A program made the position numbers and the translations under genes. From Deltaproteobacteria bacterium (GTDB lineage Bacteria; Bdellovibrionota_C; UBA2361; J135), in NCBI GenBank assembly GCA_020635175.1, contig JACKAH010000002.1:118582-182581 (forward strand): 64,000 nucleotides of DNA, given 5' to 3'. Below are positions 17,834 through 26,894 of this stretch, in pieces (position 1 is the first letter of the stretch; each line of letters starts with the position of its first letter). The notes beneath the pieces were generated by a model. The model had not been told where the DNA came from. It saw only the letters and a list, made by a program, of their open reading frames with translations, and did no database searches.

Positions 17834-18798
17834 ATGAAAGGGCTTAATTTCTAAACTTCAGTCTCAGTTCTACTATAGCACTGGAACAGGTTGTGGTGGA
17901 CACCGCCAAGGTACTAATACATGCTTCAGGGTCGCCCAACAATCATAGAGATCTGGAAACTACAGGCCAAGCTATTCCATTTGCAAATGTAACCAACCTT
18001 CGCTCTGGTTTTCAAACAGTTCAGCAGATGAGTTAAGGTATGTTTGTGCCTCAGATAATAAAACTGGAGGCTGGCCAAGTGGATTTAGGTAATCGAGTCT
18101 GACGATTTTAGTGTTGTTGCATCTGTAGCCGATTCCTTGAAGATGGTGAAATTGTAGGGAATTACTTTAAGAAGCCGATACTAAAATGGCGAGGTTGATG
18201 TAGCAGTCTAATAAATCCTGATGATACTTGCCGAAAGGATATCAACCAGAAATCAGCTCAGGATCCTGTGACAGGAGGTGATGCTAGCTCTGCTGATGAG
18301 ATTAGCTCTGATAAAAAAGATAGTAAGAAGAGCGATCAGAAAGATTCAAAAGATAGCAAAGATTCTAGTGATGATAAGAAGGATTTTGGAACAGGAGGTG
18401 AAGCAACACCTGTTCCTTATACTGCTACTAAGACTGATGGTCCCGATACGGACGGAGATGGAGAAGGATACAAGGCAGCAACTCCAAGTCCCTATACTCC
18501 ACCGAGCGTAGGTGACTACGGAAGTACTTCCGGTGCTTCAGGAAATCTTGGTCAAGCTAGCTCAAGCCAAGGATCAAGCGCTAATCAAGGAGCTGATGAT
18601 TTTACATCACTACACGGCGATGAAGCTGATAAGAAAAATGAAGTGAATGATTCAAAAGGAGACAGCACTTCAGGAGCTGACAAATCAGCACAGGCAAGTT
18701 CAAGTGATGATACATCTGATGATACAACTAGTTCTGTGGTTGTAATTGGCCCGTCGCATTCCTCATTGCATGGTGGTTTTAATCAAGCCGGATTTTAA
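17834..18798 (+). CDS. Ser/Asp/Lys-rich low-complexity protein, 5' half frameshifted
   Basis: From about 18205 one clean frame runs to the stop at 18798. It starts with NPDDTCRKDINQK, then a charged linker of Asp, Ser and Lys (residues like DSKKSDQKDSKDSKD), Pro/Thr segments and a tail ending HGGFNQAGF. Upstream, pieces in three frames look continuous with it (STGTGCGGHRQGTNTCF, ETTGQAIPFANVTNLRSG, SDDFSVVASVADS), so the gene probably starts near the ATG at 17834. The composition suggests an exported or surface protein, but the N-terminus is too damaged to show a signal. Downstream there is a good terminator. The family is unknown. Confidence 0.55.
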
Positions 18799-18832
18799 AA
18801 GATTATTCGCAAAAATGGATGGAATTTGTCAG

Positions 18833-18860
18833 GGGGAGCTTATTTGCTTCCCTTTTTTTT
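18833..18860 (+). terminator. Rho-independent terminator
   Basis: GGGGAGC (18833-18839) pairs with GCTTCCC (18846-18852), with one G-T pair and a 6-base loop, followed directly by eight T residues (18853-18860). It ends the Ser/Asp-rich protein gene. This is the clearest intrinsic terminator in the window. Confidence 0.85.
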
Positions 18861-18956
18861 GTGTTGTACGTGGTCTTTCTGTTAAGTTACCAATCCAAAC
18901 AAAATTACTTGCGTAGCAATTCATGGTAGAGATTTTATTCATTAGCTAAATTGAAA

Positions 18957-20090
18957 ATGAGAAGATTTATATTTTCAGTCTTTATTCTCGTTTCTCTTGT
19001 CGCTGCTACATATCTTTTTAAAACACATCTGGATAACTTAGCGCTGCGAAAAAAGGGTATCTACTATTACAATCCAGTAAAAACATCCCCAGGCTTCAAC
19101 CTTTATCATGCAAGACGAGATAATAACGTCTTTTTAATTCAGAATGATGGAGAAGTCGTAAATAAGTGGCACTTAGGGTCCGTTGGTAAGGAGGGAATTC
19201 ATCATGCCGAACTTGATCAGATTGGAAATTTGTATGCCATAATTCAGATTAGGAGATTAGAGAAAATTGATAAAGATTCAAATGTAATCTGGTCGTCAAA
19301 ATTTAACGTGCATCACGATCTAGATTATGATCAGAGCGGTTTGATTATTACTTTTGATTTGAAAGAACGAAACATCGAGGCCTTTAATCAAAATTTTAAG
19401 GTTTATGCCGACAACCTGGTATTTATAAACCCGCTCAATGGAGAGATAGTGAGAAGTGTTGATCTTCTTGAAGTCCTAAGACCAGTCCTCGATAAGAGGG
19501 CTTTGCTTCAGGCTGCTGTCTATTATAAGGAAAACAACAAGATCAGTGACTTTCTACATCTGAATTCTATTCAATTTATAAAGGAAGACCATCCTGGATT
19601 ATGCCCAAAAGGATCGATTCTTATCTCAGCAAGAAATTTAAGCCAGATTTTCATCCTTGATCCAAGCATTAGCAAAGTCTTATGGCAAGGTGGGGTAGAG
19701 CATTTAGATAACCAGCATGAGCCAATCTTGCTTAAGAATGGAAATATTCTAGTTTTTGATAACGGAAGAGAAACTAGGGATTTTTCACGAGTAATCGAAT
19801 TTCGAACAGATACAAAAGAGATAGTTTGGGAATATAAATCGAAACCAGCGCAGAAGATGTATTCATATAGACATGGTGGTGTGCAGCGTTTGCCAAATGG
19901 AAATACTTTAATTGCAGTAGCAAATCAAGGTCTGGTATTTGAGGTTGCTATGAATAGAGAGATAATCTGGAAATTTCAAAATCCACTTTTAGAGCCTGAT
20001 AGTAATGAGCCTGCGAATCTTTATAGGATGCATCGTTATACAAAAGAGTTCTTTAGGAATTTCCCATTTAAAATTGCCACTACACCTTAA
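18957..20090 (+). CDS. Arylsulfotransferase-like (ASST family) exported protein
   Basis: About 377 residues are encoded, with an N-terminal membrane anchor or signal (FIFSVFILVSLVAATYLF). The rest reads as a beta-propeller of the ASST type: repeated blade motifs (LIQNDGEVVNKWHLG, IIQIRRLEKIDKDSNVIW, LPNGNTLIAV, VFEVAMNREIIWKF) and conserved His in IHHAELD, VHHDLDYD and LHLNSI. True ASST enzymes transfer sulfate between phenols through a His. Many family members lack shown activity, so this is a fold-level call. A TTG lies two codons upstream; I chose the ATG at 18957. The 3' end overlaps the convergent neighbour by 11 bases. Confidence 0.75.
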   Translation: MRRFIFSVFILVSLVAATYLFKTHLDNLALRKKGIYYYNPVKTSPGFNLYHARRDNNVFLIQNDGEVVNKWHLGSVGKEGIHHAELDQIGNLYAIIQIRRLEKIDKDSNVIWSSKFNVHHDLDYDQSGLIITFDLKERNIEAFNQNFKVYADNLVFINPLNGEIVRSVDLLEVLRPVLDKRALLQAAVYYKENNKISDFLHLNSIQFIKEDHPGLCPKGSILISARNLSQIFILDPSISKVLWQGGVEHLDNQHEPILLKNGNILVFDNGRETRDFSRVIEFRTDTKEIVWEYKSKPAQKMYSYRHGGVQRLPNGNTLIAVANQGLVFEVAMNREIIWKFQNPLLEPDSNEPANLYRMHRYTKEFFRNFPFKIATTP

Positions 20091-20826
20091 GCTGAATTAC
20101 ATTTAGCTTTGATCTATCCTTAACTGAATTGGAATTATCGTCGCATTTTGCTTGCTGATCAGTAAGTGTTGAAACTTCTTGAGTAAGTGTGCTGTGCTTA
20201 GATTTGCTAAAAATTGACTTAACCTTAATCGCTTTCTCAAGTGCGTCCCTATCCCTTTCGGACAAGTGTTCATTTAAGCTGTTTCTTGAAACGATAATTG
20301 GAGAATAACACTCAAGGCATGGAGTAAGGTATAGTCCCAAATTGCTTTGAGAACAAACAATTGGAAAAGAATAGTCACACTGTTTACAGTCAATATAGTT
20401 ACTGATCCAGCCATGGTTTGGAATTGCCTTGCTTTCTGCAACCGAAGCTCGAAAACAATCAACCTGAAGCAATATTTTTCTAAAGTCATTGTCAGGTGAT
20501 TTAATCCATTCATTTATAGCTTTTAAATATCCATTTTGTACTTCATGATGAATTGGTCTGTTTTGTATCGCCTCGTAGTCTCCAGCTAGGGCATAGGAGG
20601 CAAGAATCAATACCTCAATTTCGGTCTTATGATTTGCAGATGAGGTATCAAGTTTATGAGCAAGCTCACTTGCTGGTTGGTAGTGTTGACTTAGAAGCAT
20701 GGAGACGAGTGCCTTATAGAGATAGTTGATCTCAAATTCCGCTTGGGCTAACTGAATAAATTTCTCAGCTACAGTTGCGTAGTCACATACATTTATTAAA
20801 TCTTTAATCTCTTGTGAATAATTCAT
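20080..20826 (-). CDS. Unknown protein with a C-terminal zinc-ribbon-like Cys pattern
   Basis: The 248-residue soluble protein has an N-terminal two-thirds that is helical with an Ala/Leu pattern like TPR-type repeats (VAEKFIQLAQAEFEINYLYKA region). The last third has DCKQCDYSFPIVC and TPCLECYSP, i.e. two CxxC-type pairs that could bind one zinc. The tail is Lys/Ser-rich. It begins two bases after the methyltransferase stop on the same strand, so they are probably one operon and may work together. No named family was recognised. Confidence 0.7.
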   Translation of the reverse strand: MNYSQEIKDLINVCDYATVAEKFIQLAQAEFEINYLYKALVSMLLSQHYQPASELAHKLDTSSANHKTEIEVLILASYALAGDYEAIQNRPIHHEVQNGYLKAINEWIKSPDNDFRKILLQVDCFRASVAESKAIPNHGWISNYIDCKQCDYSFPIVCSQSNLGLYLTPCLECYSPIIVSRNSLNEHLSERDRDALEKAIKVKSIFSKSKHSTLTQEVSTLTDQQAKCDDNSNSVKDRSKLNVIQLKV

Positions 20827-20828
20827 GC

Positions 20829-21857
20829 TTAGCGCCTAGTTGCAATAAATGAGCCTTCTATCTGATCGAATGCCTTCCAGTTTTCTTGACGACAGATTAC
20901 ACTTTCATAGATAGCGTTTGTCGCACCTGCCATTTCTCCACAGGCTCCATAATCGTGAAACATCATTACACCGCCTGGTTTTAGATGCTTCTCCCATGAC
21001 TGGATATCTTTTAGAACGAAATCATAAGCGTGATTTCCATCGATATGTAGGCATGTAATCTGTGGCATATCTTCAGCTTGCCAAAAGACCTCTCCATCAA
21101 CACTCGTCAGATCAATAAATGCAATTTGATTATCAACGCCATAAAGTTTGGCATATCGTTGACAGTAAGGTTGAGGCACAGGATCGAATGAAAACAAAAC
21201 ATTTTTAGAGCCAGAGTCTTTGAGCCCGAGTGCAAACAAAACAGCTGATCCGCCGTAAAGTCTTCCCACCTCAACAAATGCGCCCTTATCACCATGTTGG
21301 TAACCTTGGTCAACTAGAAATTGCTTTGTTCGTTCTTGCATAAATGCAGAGACCTCTACAATTTTGCCGCTACCAGGAAGCCTGACGCTTGAGACCATAT
21401 AAAAGTCTCTCCAGTCTTTCCAATGTTGATTCTGATCAATAAATGCAACATTTATGCATGGATTAGTTTGAGAGGCGCGATAAAGGTCTTCGTAGATATC
21501 GATTAAAAAATACCATGGAATACTTTGTTCCTCTTCGAGGTACTTAAACTGACCAGCAGAGTTATATATAAAGACAATTCCCGTTGATTCATCTAATTCA
21601 TTGAATAAATCTTTATCCAAGTACTCTGAAAATGGCTTAGTTGTTCTCAATGGACGTGAATGAACCCCCCACAAGTTAGGTGCTTGTGTTAGGATTGAAT
21701 CTTTAAATAGCACTATTTCAGTTTGAATTTGAAAATCGTCAAATCTACGCATTGTTGAAGTAAAGAAGGAATCGCTGCAAAGTTGCACAGCAATTATTCT
21801 CTTTATATGCTGAGGAGGTTTGAAATCGTGAACGAAGATATGGCCTTGGTGCTTCAT
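20829..21857 (-). CDS. Class I SAM-dependent methyltransferase (Methyltransf_24-like)
   Basis: The protein has 342 residues. The C-terminal half is a Rossmann methyltransferase: motif I is FVEVGRLYGGSAVLFA, an acidic end of strand beta2 follows (FSFDPV), then HIDGNHAYDFVLKDIQSW and LKPGGVMMFHDY, as in the family that includes cephalosporin-hydroxylase-like and glycan-modifying enzymes. The N-terminal half is family-specific. The substrate is unknown. The next gene starts two bases after its stop. Confidence 0.8.
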   Translation of the reverse strand: MKHQGHIFVHDFKPPQHIKRIIAVQLCSDSFFTSTMRRFDDFQIQTEIVLFKDSILTQAPNLWGVHSRPLRTTKPFSEYLDKDLFNELDESTGIVFIYNSAGQFKYLEEEQSIPWYFLIDIYEDLYRASQTNPCINVAFIDQNQHWKDWRDFYMVSSVRLPGSGKIVEVSAFMQERTKQFLVDQGYQHGDKGAFVEVGRLYGGSAVLFALGLKDSGSKNVLFSFDPVPQPYCQRYAKLYGVDNQIAFIDLTSVDGEVFWQAEDMPQITCLHIDGNHAYDFVLKDIQSWEKHLKPGGVMMFHDYGACGEMAGATNAIYESVICRQENWKAFDQIEGSFIATRR

Positions 21858-21949
21858 TTAAAGGTCTTGATCGTTAAGAATTAATCTTTAGGTTAGATGA
21901 GCTGCTAACTGGCAAAGATGCAGCTGATAATTGCTTAAATTTCAGTAGC

Positions 21950-22387
21950 TTAGAATATGTTTGCGTAGTAGCTTATAGGGTTTGTACGATACCTAATAAC
22001 CCAGCTATTTGGGCGGTAGTGATAGGCCTTGTAGTATTCCCTAATTGTAAGACCTGCTGCTTCTTCAAGTGGCACTTCATAATCCACTCTAAGTACAACA
22101 TCTTCTTTGAATGAAAACGAAAGGAGGGGGCCTTGAGCACTGATTTGTTTAATCTCTACACCGTTTGCTAATGCGCTAACCTTTTGTTGATCAATTTTTC
22201 CAGATTTCACTGAGTCTGAAACGTCATCTACCAGTAGATCGTTAAGCAGGTATTGCAAGTGATCTTTAACTACTTTTTCAAGTTCGGGATCGTTGACCTC
22301 ATGGTTTAATCCGCTTCTGAAAGCAATTACTGAGCATAGGAGTATGCAGCAAACAACTGACATGATGCCGCTAGTCTTAAAATTCAT
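21950..22387 (-). CDS. Small secreted or membrane-anchored protein, unknown
   Basis: About 145 residues are encoded, with an N-terminal hydrophobic segment (IMSVVCCILLCSVIAF) followed by an acidic helical part and a basic aromatic C-terminus (REYYKAYHYRPNSWVIRYR). The frame could start seven codons earlier at 22408; the chosen ATG puts the signal nearer the start. No ribosome-binding site decides it. It lies between the methyltransferase and the DUF6502 gene, all on the minus strand. No family was recognised. Confidence 0.6.
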   Translation of the reverse strand: MNFKTSGIMSVVCCILLCSVIAFRSGLNHEVNDPELEKVVKDHLQYLLNDLLVDDVSDSVKSGKIDQQKVSALANGVEIKQISAQGPLLSFSFKEDVVLRVDYEVPLEEAAGLTIREYYKAYHYRPNSWVIRYRTNPISYYANIF

Positions 22388-22461
22388 TATTTCAAACTCA
22401 TGCCACATAGGTATTACTATCGGCAGAAAATAGATGATTTTTTAGCCTTTAAGGCGAGGCT

Positions 22462-23253
22462 TTAAGTCTTTGTAAAGATACCTAAAACGACTCTTTCTCC
22501 GCCCTCTTTTTCAGGCTGAGGGTTGATGTCAAGGTCATGTTGAGCTAGGTATTTTTCAACTTTTGATTGGAATTGAGAGCATTGTTTCATAAACCACTTT
22601 CTGATTTTAGGTACATCATCTTTGGAGATGTTGTCGTAGATACTCTTTGCGTGATAATTCGGAAGCTCTTCTTCTTGAGATTCGATGTTTTCAAAGACTG
22701 CATCCATCAAATCTTCAACGTCTTCAGAGACTAGTCTAATTCCTTCTGCGGGGTTGTTGCGAGGAACATAGGCTGCTGCCTTAAGCTTTAGCCCCGTCTT
22801 CGTTTTCTCCACAGCATCTAGCTGCTCTAATGCAAAAAGTATCGCTCCAGGTCTGATATCAGTGCTTGCTGCCGCTACAAGTTTTGTGAACTCGCTATCC
22901 TCGCCCTTGAAAGTTAGAGTACGGGGCCGCTTGTTCTTAGTTGTGTATTCAGGCAGCTCTCGCCAAAGTCCAATAACGCGTGAGGTGATGTTTCCAGTTG
23001 GATCCCGCCTTTCTCCATTTTTATAAATCCTAGCGGTATCTTTTCTATGCACCCCAGTTATTGCAGACAGGCGACTCATGTTTATCTTTTCACCTTTGGA
23101 GGTGAGCTCCTCTTCCGCAACTTCTAAGAAGACCGATTTCGATGCTTCTAATAGATCTTGGAGGTTCATCTGATGCTTAACGCAAAACCTAATAATAGGC
23201 TTCATCATGACCTTCAGATTTTTATAAACCGTTAATTTGAGCTCGTTTTGCAT
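22462..23253 (-). CDS. DUF6502 family protein (HTH-like N-terminus)
   Basis: The protein has 263 residues. The N-terminal part (RFCVKHQMNLQDLLEASK, then LTSKGEKINMSRLSAITG with VHRKDTARIYKNG) matches the DUF6502 pattern, which looks like a winged-helix or HTH DNA-binding region. The C-terminal part is family-typical and ends in a basic-acidic tail (PQPEKEGGERVVLG). A regulatory role is inferred from the HTH-like segment. A pair of 10-base inverted copies lies upstream (see the intergenic entry). Confidence 0.7.
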   Translation of the reverse strand: MQNELKLTVYKNLKVMMKPIIRFCVKHQMNLQDLLEASKSVFLEVAEEELTSKGEKINMSRLSAITGVHRKDTARIYKNGERRDPTGNITSRVIGLWRELPEYTTKNKRPRTLTFKGEDSEFTKLVAAASTDIRPGAILFALEQLDAVEKTKTGLKLKAAAYVPRNNPAEGIRLVSEDVEDLMDAVFENIESQEEELPNYHAKSIYDNISKDDVPKIRKWFMKQCSQFQSKVEKYLAQHDLDINPQPEKEGGERVVLGIFTKT

Positions 23254-23554
23254 AAAAACAGTGGGAAAATATCACACAGTTAAACTATCGAAACTAGAAA
23301 GCTTTTCCTTGAGAATCTATTCCACTCTAAGTTGTATTAATAGAGCTTAAAAATGAAAAAAATACTAAAAATCACGTACTTATCTGTAATTATTAGCTAA
23401 AATATATCTCAAAAGCGGTCATTTTTCCCACTTTTTGTCGCAACCAAGGTCTTGATCACGGAATTTTCAAAGGATTGGTCAACTAGTCGAATTCCTGCTA
23501 TATATTTCGGACTTCGGCGGTATTTTTTGAATTTCTTACTAATATTAATGGCTT
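23254..23554. other. Divergent intergenic region, 301 bases
   Basis: AT-rich spacer between divergent genes for a DUF6502 protein (minus) and a GT2 enzyme (plus); it must hold both promoters. AGTGGGAAAA (23260-23269) is repeated as its reverse complement TTTTCCCACT at 23423-23432. The first copy is six bases before the DUF6502 start and the second sits mid-spacer, so the pair could be operator sites. No open frame or RNA gene was seen. Confidence 0.4.
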
Positions 23555-24253
23555 ATGAAACTTACGATAGTTATTCCCTGTTACAACGAAAAAGAGACCA
23601 TCAGGTCTATTGTTGATGCTGTTAAGGCGAGTCCAGTAAAAGATCAAGAGATTATAGTTGTTGATGATTTCTCAACTGATGGCACTAAGGACATTTTAAA
23701 GTCTGAGATTGAACCTCTAGTGGATAAGGTTCTGTATCATCCAAAGAACATGGGCAAAGGGGCCGCTCTGAGAACTGGCTTCCGTGAGGCAACAGGGGAT
23801 TATGTTGTTATTCAGGATGCCGATCTTGAGTACGATCCTCAAGAGTATCCAATTTTGCTTGAGCCTGTATTAAAGGGCAGGGCTGATGTCGTTTACGGTT
23901 CTCGTTTTATGGGTGCTGGTGCTCATCGTGTGGTTTATTTTTGGCACATGATAGGAAACAAGTTCTTAACCTTACTTTCGAATATGTTTACGAACATAAA
24001 CTTAACTGACATGGAAACATGTTATAAGTTGTTTAAGCGTGAAATTATTCAATCAATTGAAATCGAAGAGGATCGGTTTGGATTCGAACCGGAGATTACT
24101 GCAAAAGTAGCTCGAAAAAACTGCATCATCTATGAGGTAGGTATCTCTTACTATGGTCGCACCTATGCTGAAGGTAAAAAGATAGGGTGGCGAGATGGAT
24201 TCCGCGCAATTTTTGCGATTGTTAAATACAATACCTGGGCTGTTAAAGCTTAA
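23555..24253 (+). CDS. GT2 glycosyltransferase, dolichol-phosphate-mannose-synthase-like
   Basis: The 232-residue protein is a single GT-A domain with no membrane tail. Motifs are VIPCYNEKETI at the start, VVDDFSTDGT, NMGKGAALRTG, and the metal-binding QDADLEYDP (DxD). The closest type is the polyprenyl-phosphate sugar synthases that load mannose or glucose onto an undecaprenyl carrier at the inner membrane. It is convergent with a second GT2 gene 14 bases downstream. Confidence 0.9.
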   Translation: MKLTIVIPCYNEKETIRSIVDAVKASPVKDQEIIVVDDFSTDGTKDILKSEIEPLVDKVLYHPKNMGKGAALRTGFREATGDYVVIQDADLEYDPQEYPILLEPVLKGRADVVYGSRFMGAGAHRVVYFWHMIGNKFLTLLSNMFTNINLTDMETCYKLFKREIIQSIEIEEDRFGFEPEITAKVARKNCIIYEVGISYYGRTYAEGKKIGWRDGFRAIFAIVKYNTWAVKA

Positions 24254-24267
24254 GAATAGTTCTCTCT

Positions 24268-24975
24268 TTAGCGTCGATTTAACCAGCTGAGTGGATCTTT
24301 TTGCGCTCGCCAGCATTTGAATAGGTGCATGTATCGATATAACCCCTCATGTAGTAGGTTAAAATGGCTTCTGCGAGTATCTTCGCAATCTATTCCAACC
24401 TGAACAATCTTTGCATCTTGGTTTTTGAGATACAGAACTAACTCAAAGATGTATCCAGTCCAATTATCAATCTGATCTACAACATCTTCAATATTGGCTT
24501 TCTTGAATGCTTTGCAGCCCATGGAGTAATCAGTAACCGTTAATCCAAACAAGAGCTGGGTGATTAAAATATAAAATTGACTACCTAATACGCGAATTGG
24601 GCCACGACGCTGAGAGCCCAATGATTTTGATCCTACAACCATTTCAGAGTATTGAAGAAGGTTTAAGGCGTAGTCGATAAAAATTAGATCTGAGGAGAGA
24701 TCGGCATCTAAAGTAATAATTGAGTCACCTTTGCTTTCTATGACTCCTTTCCTAAAAGCAGCCCCTACGCTTTTTTGACTAAGCTCAAAGAATTTGACCT
24801 GCTCATATTGATTGCTAAGTCGATTGCCAATCTCAGCAGTTGTGTCTGTTGAGCCATTACTGACAAGAATTATCTCGTAGCTCTTACAGCGATCTGGAAT
24901 GTATCCTAACAATCTTTCAACTGTTGATTGTAGTATCTCTGCTTCGTTGTATAGCGGTATATAAAAAGAGATCAT
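24268..24975 (-). CDS. GT2 glycosyltransferase
   Basis: The 235-residue GT-A domain begins MISFYIPLYNEAEIL, with LVSNGSTDTTAEI, KSVGAAFRKGV and the DxD motif in TLDADLSSD. It has the same overall build as the convergent neighbour but low similarity in detail. It probably uses a polyprenyl-phosphate acceptor. Other GT2 and integral-membrane transferase genes in the window (38.9 kb, 32.4 kb) could use its product, but no single polysaccharide operon is formed. Confidence 0.85.
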   Translation of the reverse strand: MISFYIPLYNEAEILQSTVERLLGYIPDRCKSYEIILVSNGSTDTTAEIGNRLSNQYEQVKFFELSQKSVGAAFRKGVIESKGDSIITLDADLSSDLIFIDYALNLLQYSEMVVGSKSLGSQRRGPIRVLGSQFYILITQLLFGLTVTDYSMGCKAFKKANIEDVVDQIDNWTGYIFELVLYLKNQDAKIVQVGIDCEDTRRSHFNLLHEGLYRYMHLFKCWRAQKDPLSWLNRR

Positions 24976-25081
24976 GTTGTTATCTATTGCTGTATCCCAG
25001 ACCTTTTATTTGGATGCATTTGATTAGTATCTAGTGCTGAGTTAGTATTTATCAAAATTTGTATCGTATTATTAATTGCTT

Positions 25082-25468
25082 ATGAAAAAAGCGCTACTTC
25101 TGATTTTAAGTTTTGTAATAATTTCAGGTGTTTCAGTTGCTGATGACATGACTGGGCGAACCTTTGGGTATGAGAGCCAGAATAGTCTCGATTATTACAA
25201 ACCTAAAAGTCATTATACAAAGTCGGCTGGTATTAAGTGGGCTCTACCTAGATTTGGTGGTCGCTACAGCATGCAGCGCTTAACAGGTGTCAGGACTAGG
25301 AATAATCGTAATAGAAGCCTCTTCGGGGTTAGTACTCGCAAGATTCAAAACACCCTTCGCTATAGTCGTGGGAACACAAGACGAAAACTTTTTGGCGCAC
25401 AACGCAATCGCATCTTCAGTGGCAAGCGCCGTATCTCAGGTTTTGTCAGAGATAAAGCTGACTACTAA
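25082..25468 (+). CDS. Small, very basic exported protein
   Basis: About 128 residues are encoded. A clear signal peptide (KKALLLILSFVIISGVSVAD) precedes a mature part rich in Arg, Asn and Ser (RTRNNRNRSLF, RYSRGNTRRKLFG, QRNRIFSGKRR). No family was recognised. Arg-rich repeats of the R-x-LFG kind occur three times, suggesting a nucleic-acid- or polyanion-binding surface protein. A TTG two codons upstream is an alternative start. Confidence 0.65.
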   Translation: MKKALLLILSFVIISGVSVADDMTGRTFGYESQNSLDYYKPKSHYTKSAGIKWALPRFGGRYSMQRLTGVRTRNNRNRSLFGVSTRKIQNTLRYSRGNTRRKLFGAQRNRIFSGKRRISGFVRDKADY

Positions 25469-25577
25469 TTGCGTAGTCTTATAACAAGATTTAGTTAATC
25501 TTCGTACACATCTTCTTAAATCGGCTCAAAAAGATTAGAGATTTCCAAAGGTATGTTTTTTGCTAATAATAATTAGC

Positions 25578-26873
25578 ATGAAGCTAAAATATGCCTTTGT
25601 ATTCAACGTCTGTTTAGTATCTTCAACATATGCTGTTCCATTAGATTTTAATGGTGACGGTGTTTCTGAGTTATTTGGGATTGAGAACCAAACTGATGGC
25701 TCGCCTAATGAGAAGGTTTTTCATATCCACGATCTAAGTACTAGCGCAACTGACGACAGTAATGAATTCGGAAAGAGAACCACACTTGAAGTTCCTGCTG
25801 ACTATGATGGTGATGGGGTAACTGATTTAGCTATCGTCCAGCAGAAAGAGGGAGAGGGTGAGACTGCACTTACCTGGAGGATAAAGTTAAGTTCTGCAGG
25901 TGGAAGTGACGTAACAGAAGTTGATTTTGGAACTGTTGAAGACAGGGTTCTCTCAGGTTGCGACCGCGATGGGGATGGTCGAGCTGACCTTACAGTCATT
26001 AGAAAAAAGCAGATTATATCTCAAAACTATGACAGTGAATCTTCGACCACTGATCAGATTGGGTTTAAACCAAAATACGCTGCATGTGGTGATTACGATG
26101 GAGATGCTGAGTCGGTAGGAGATGAGCTTATTGCGGTTCGAAAACTAAAGAATAGCAAGCCTAAGATTAGAGTGATTAAGGCAGGAAGTTTGTTGCAACA
26201 AAGAAACGCCAAAAAAGCTCAAGGAGTTCTAGCCATTGATATCGATGGTGATGGTATCAAAGAGGTAGGTTACTACCGGCACAAAGGATCGAATAATTCT
26301 CAAATTATCGTATATGATGCTAATGGAAACAAGCAAAAGTATCTTGTCTCTAGAATCGAAGAGATTACTGTTGGTGCCTACGATGAATCTTCAACTATTG
26401 ATGGAGTGTTTATCAAAGTTAACTCTAACGATTCCTTTCGACTTCACAGAAATATTAACTCTGAAGCAGAGAATATAAATATCTCTGATACAGAGGGATT
26501 AGTCGCTGTAAATCAGTTACAAAAGGTAGGTCAAACATCTAGTAACGAATCTGGATGTGACGTTGATAGAGAAGCTCCTGATGGTGGTGGTGGATTTTTA
26601 TGGAAGCCTGTTTCTGATAGCAATGGAAAAGTTGTGGTATTAACACCAGGTGGTGAATTTCACGAAAACTTGCGTATCGTTAAAGATGAACAGGTACTAG
26701 AAACGCTTGATTACGTTGGTAACTCAGATAACTCTGATAGTAATGGATTAAGAAACCATTTTAGAGGTGACCTTCCAGGAGGAAGTTATCCAAACAACAT
26801 TACTGTTATCACAACTCTAAATGGTCAGAACCATTGCTGGTTGATCTCTGATCCAGGAGAAAGGGTGGATTAA
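25578..26873 (+). CDS. Exported FG-GAP/VCBS-type repeat protein with EF-hand-like calcium loops
   Basis: About 431 residues are encoded. After a signal peptide (MKLKYAFVFNVCLVSSTYA) there are spaced copies of a D-x-D/N-G-D-G motif: DFNGDGVSELF, DYDGDGVTDLA, DRDGDGRADLT, DYDGDAES and DIDGDGIKEVG. These are the calcium-binding blades of FG-GAP/VCBS proteins, often surface or adhesion proteins. The C-terminal third has no such repeats and ends near a Cys-Trp pair (NHCWLISDPG). A TTG start six codons upstream is possible; the ATG at 25578 places the signal sequence at the N-terminus. Confidence 0.78.
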   Translation: MKLKYAFVFNVCLVSSTYAVPLDFNGDGVSELFGIENQTDGSPNEKVFHIHDLSTSATDDSNEFGKRTTLEVPADYDGDGVTDLAIVQQKEGEGETALTWRIKLSSAGGSDVTEVDFGTVEDRVLSGCDRDGDGRADLTVIRKKQIISQNYDSESSTTDQIGFKPKYAACGDYDGDAESVGDELIAVRKLKNSKPKIRVIKAGSLLQQRNAKKAQGVLAIDIDGDGIKEVGYYRHKGSNNSQIIVYDANGNKQKYLVSRIEEITVGAYDESSTIDGVFIKVNSNDSFRLHRNINSEAENINISDTEGLVAVNQLQKVGQTSSNESGCDVDREAPDGGGGFLWKPVSDSNGKVVVLTPGGEFHENLRIVKDEQVLETLDYVGNSDNSDSNGLRNHFRGDLPGGSYPNNITVITTLNGQNHCWLISDPGERVD

Positions 26874-26894
26874 CAGTTTGCATTTGAGGATATC

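Noticed and set aside
14050..18210. Region of true pseudogenes from genome reduction
   Set aside because: Indels also hit rnpB and a tRNA, edges are abrupt, and neighbouring genes are perfect, so error is preferred over decay.
25290..25470. Arg-rich repeats in the small basic protein as a CRISPR or DNA repeat
   Set aside because: The repetition is in amino-acid composition; the DNA copies differ and have no constant spacing.
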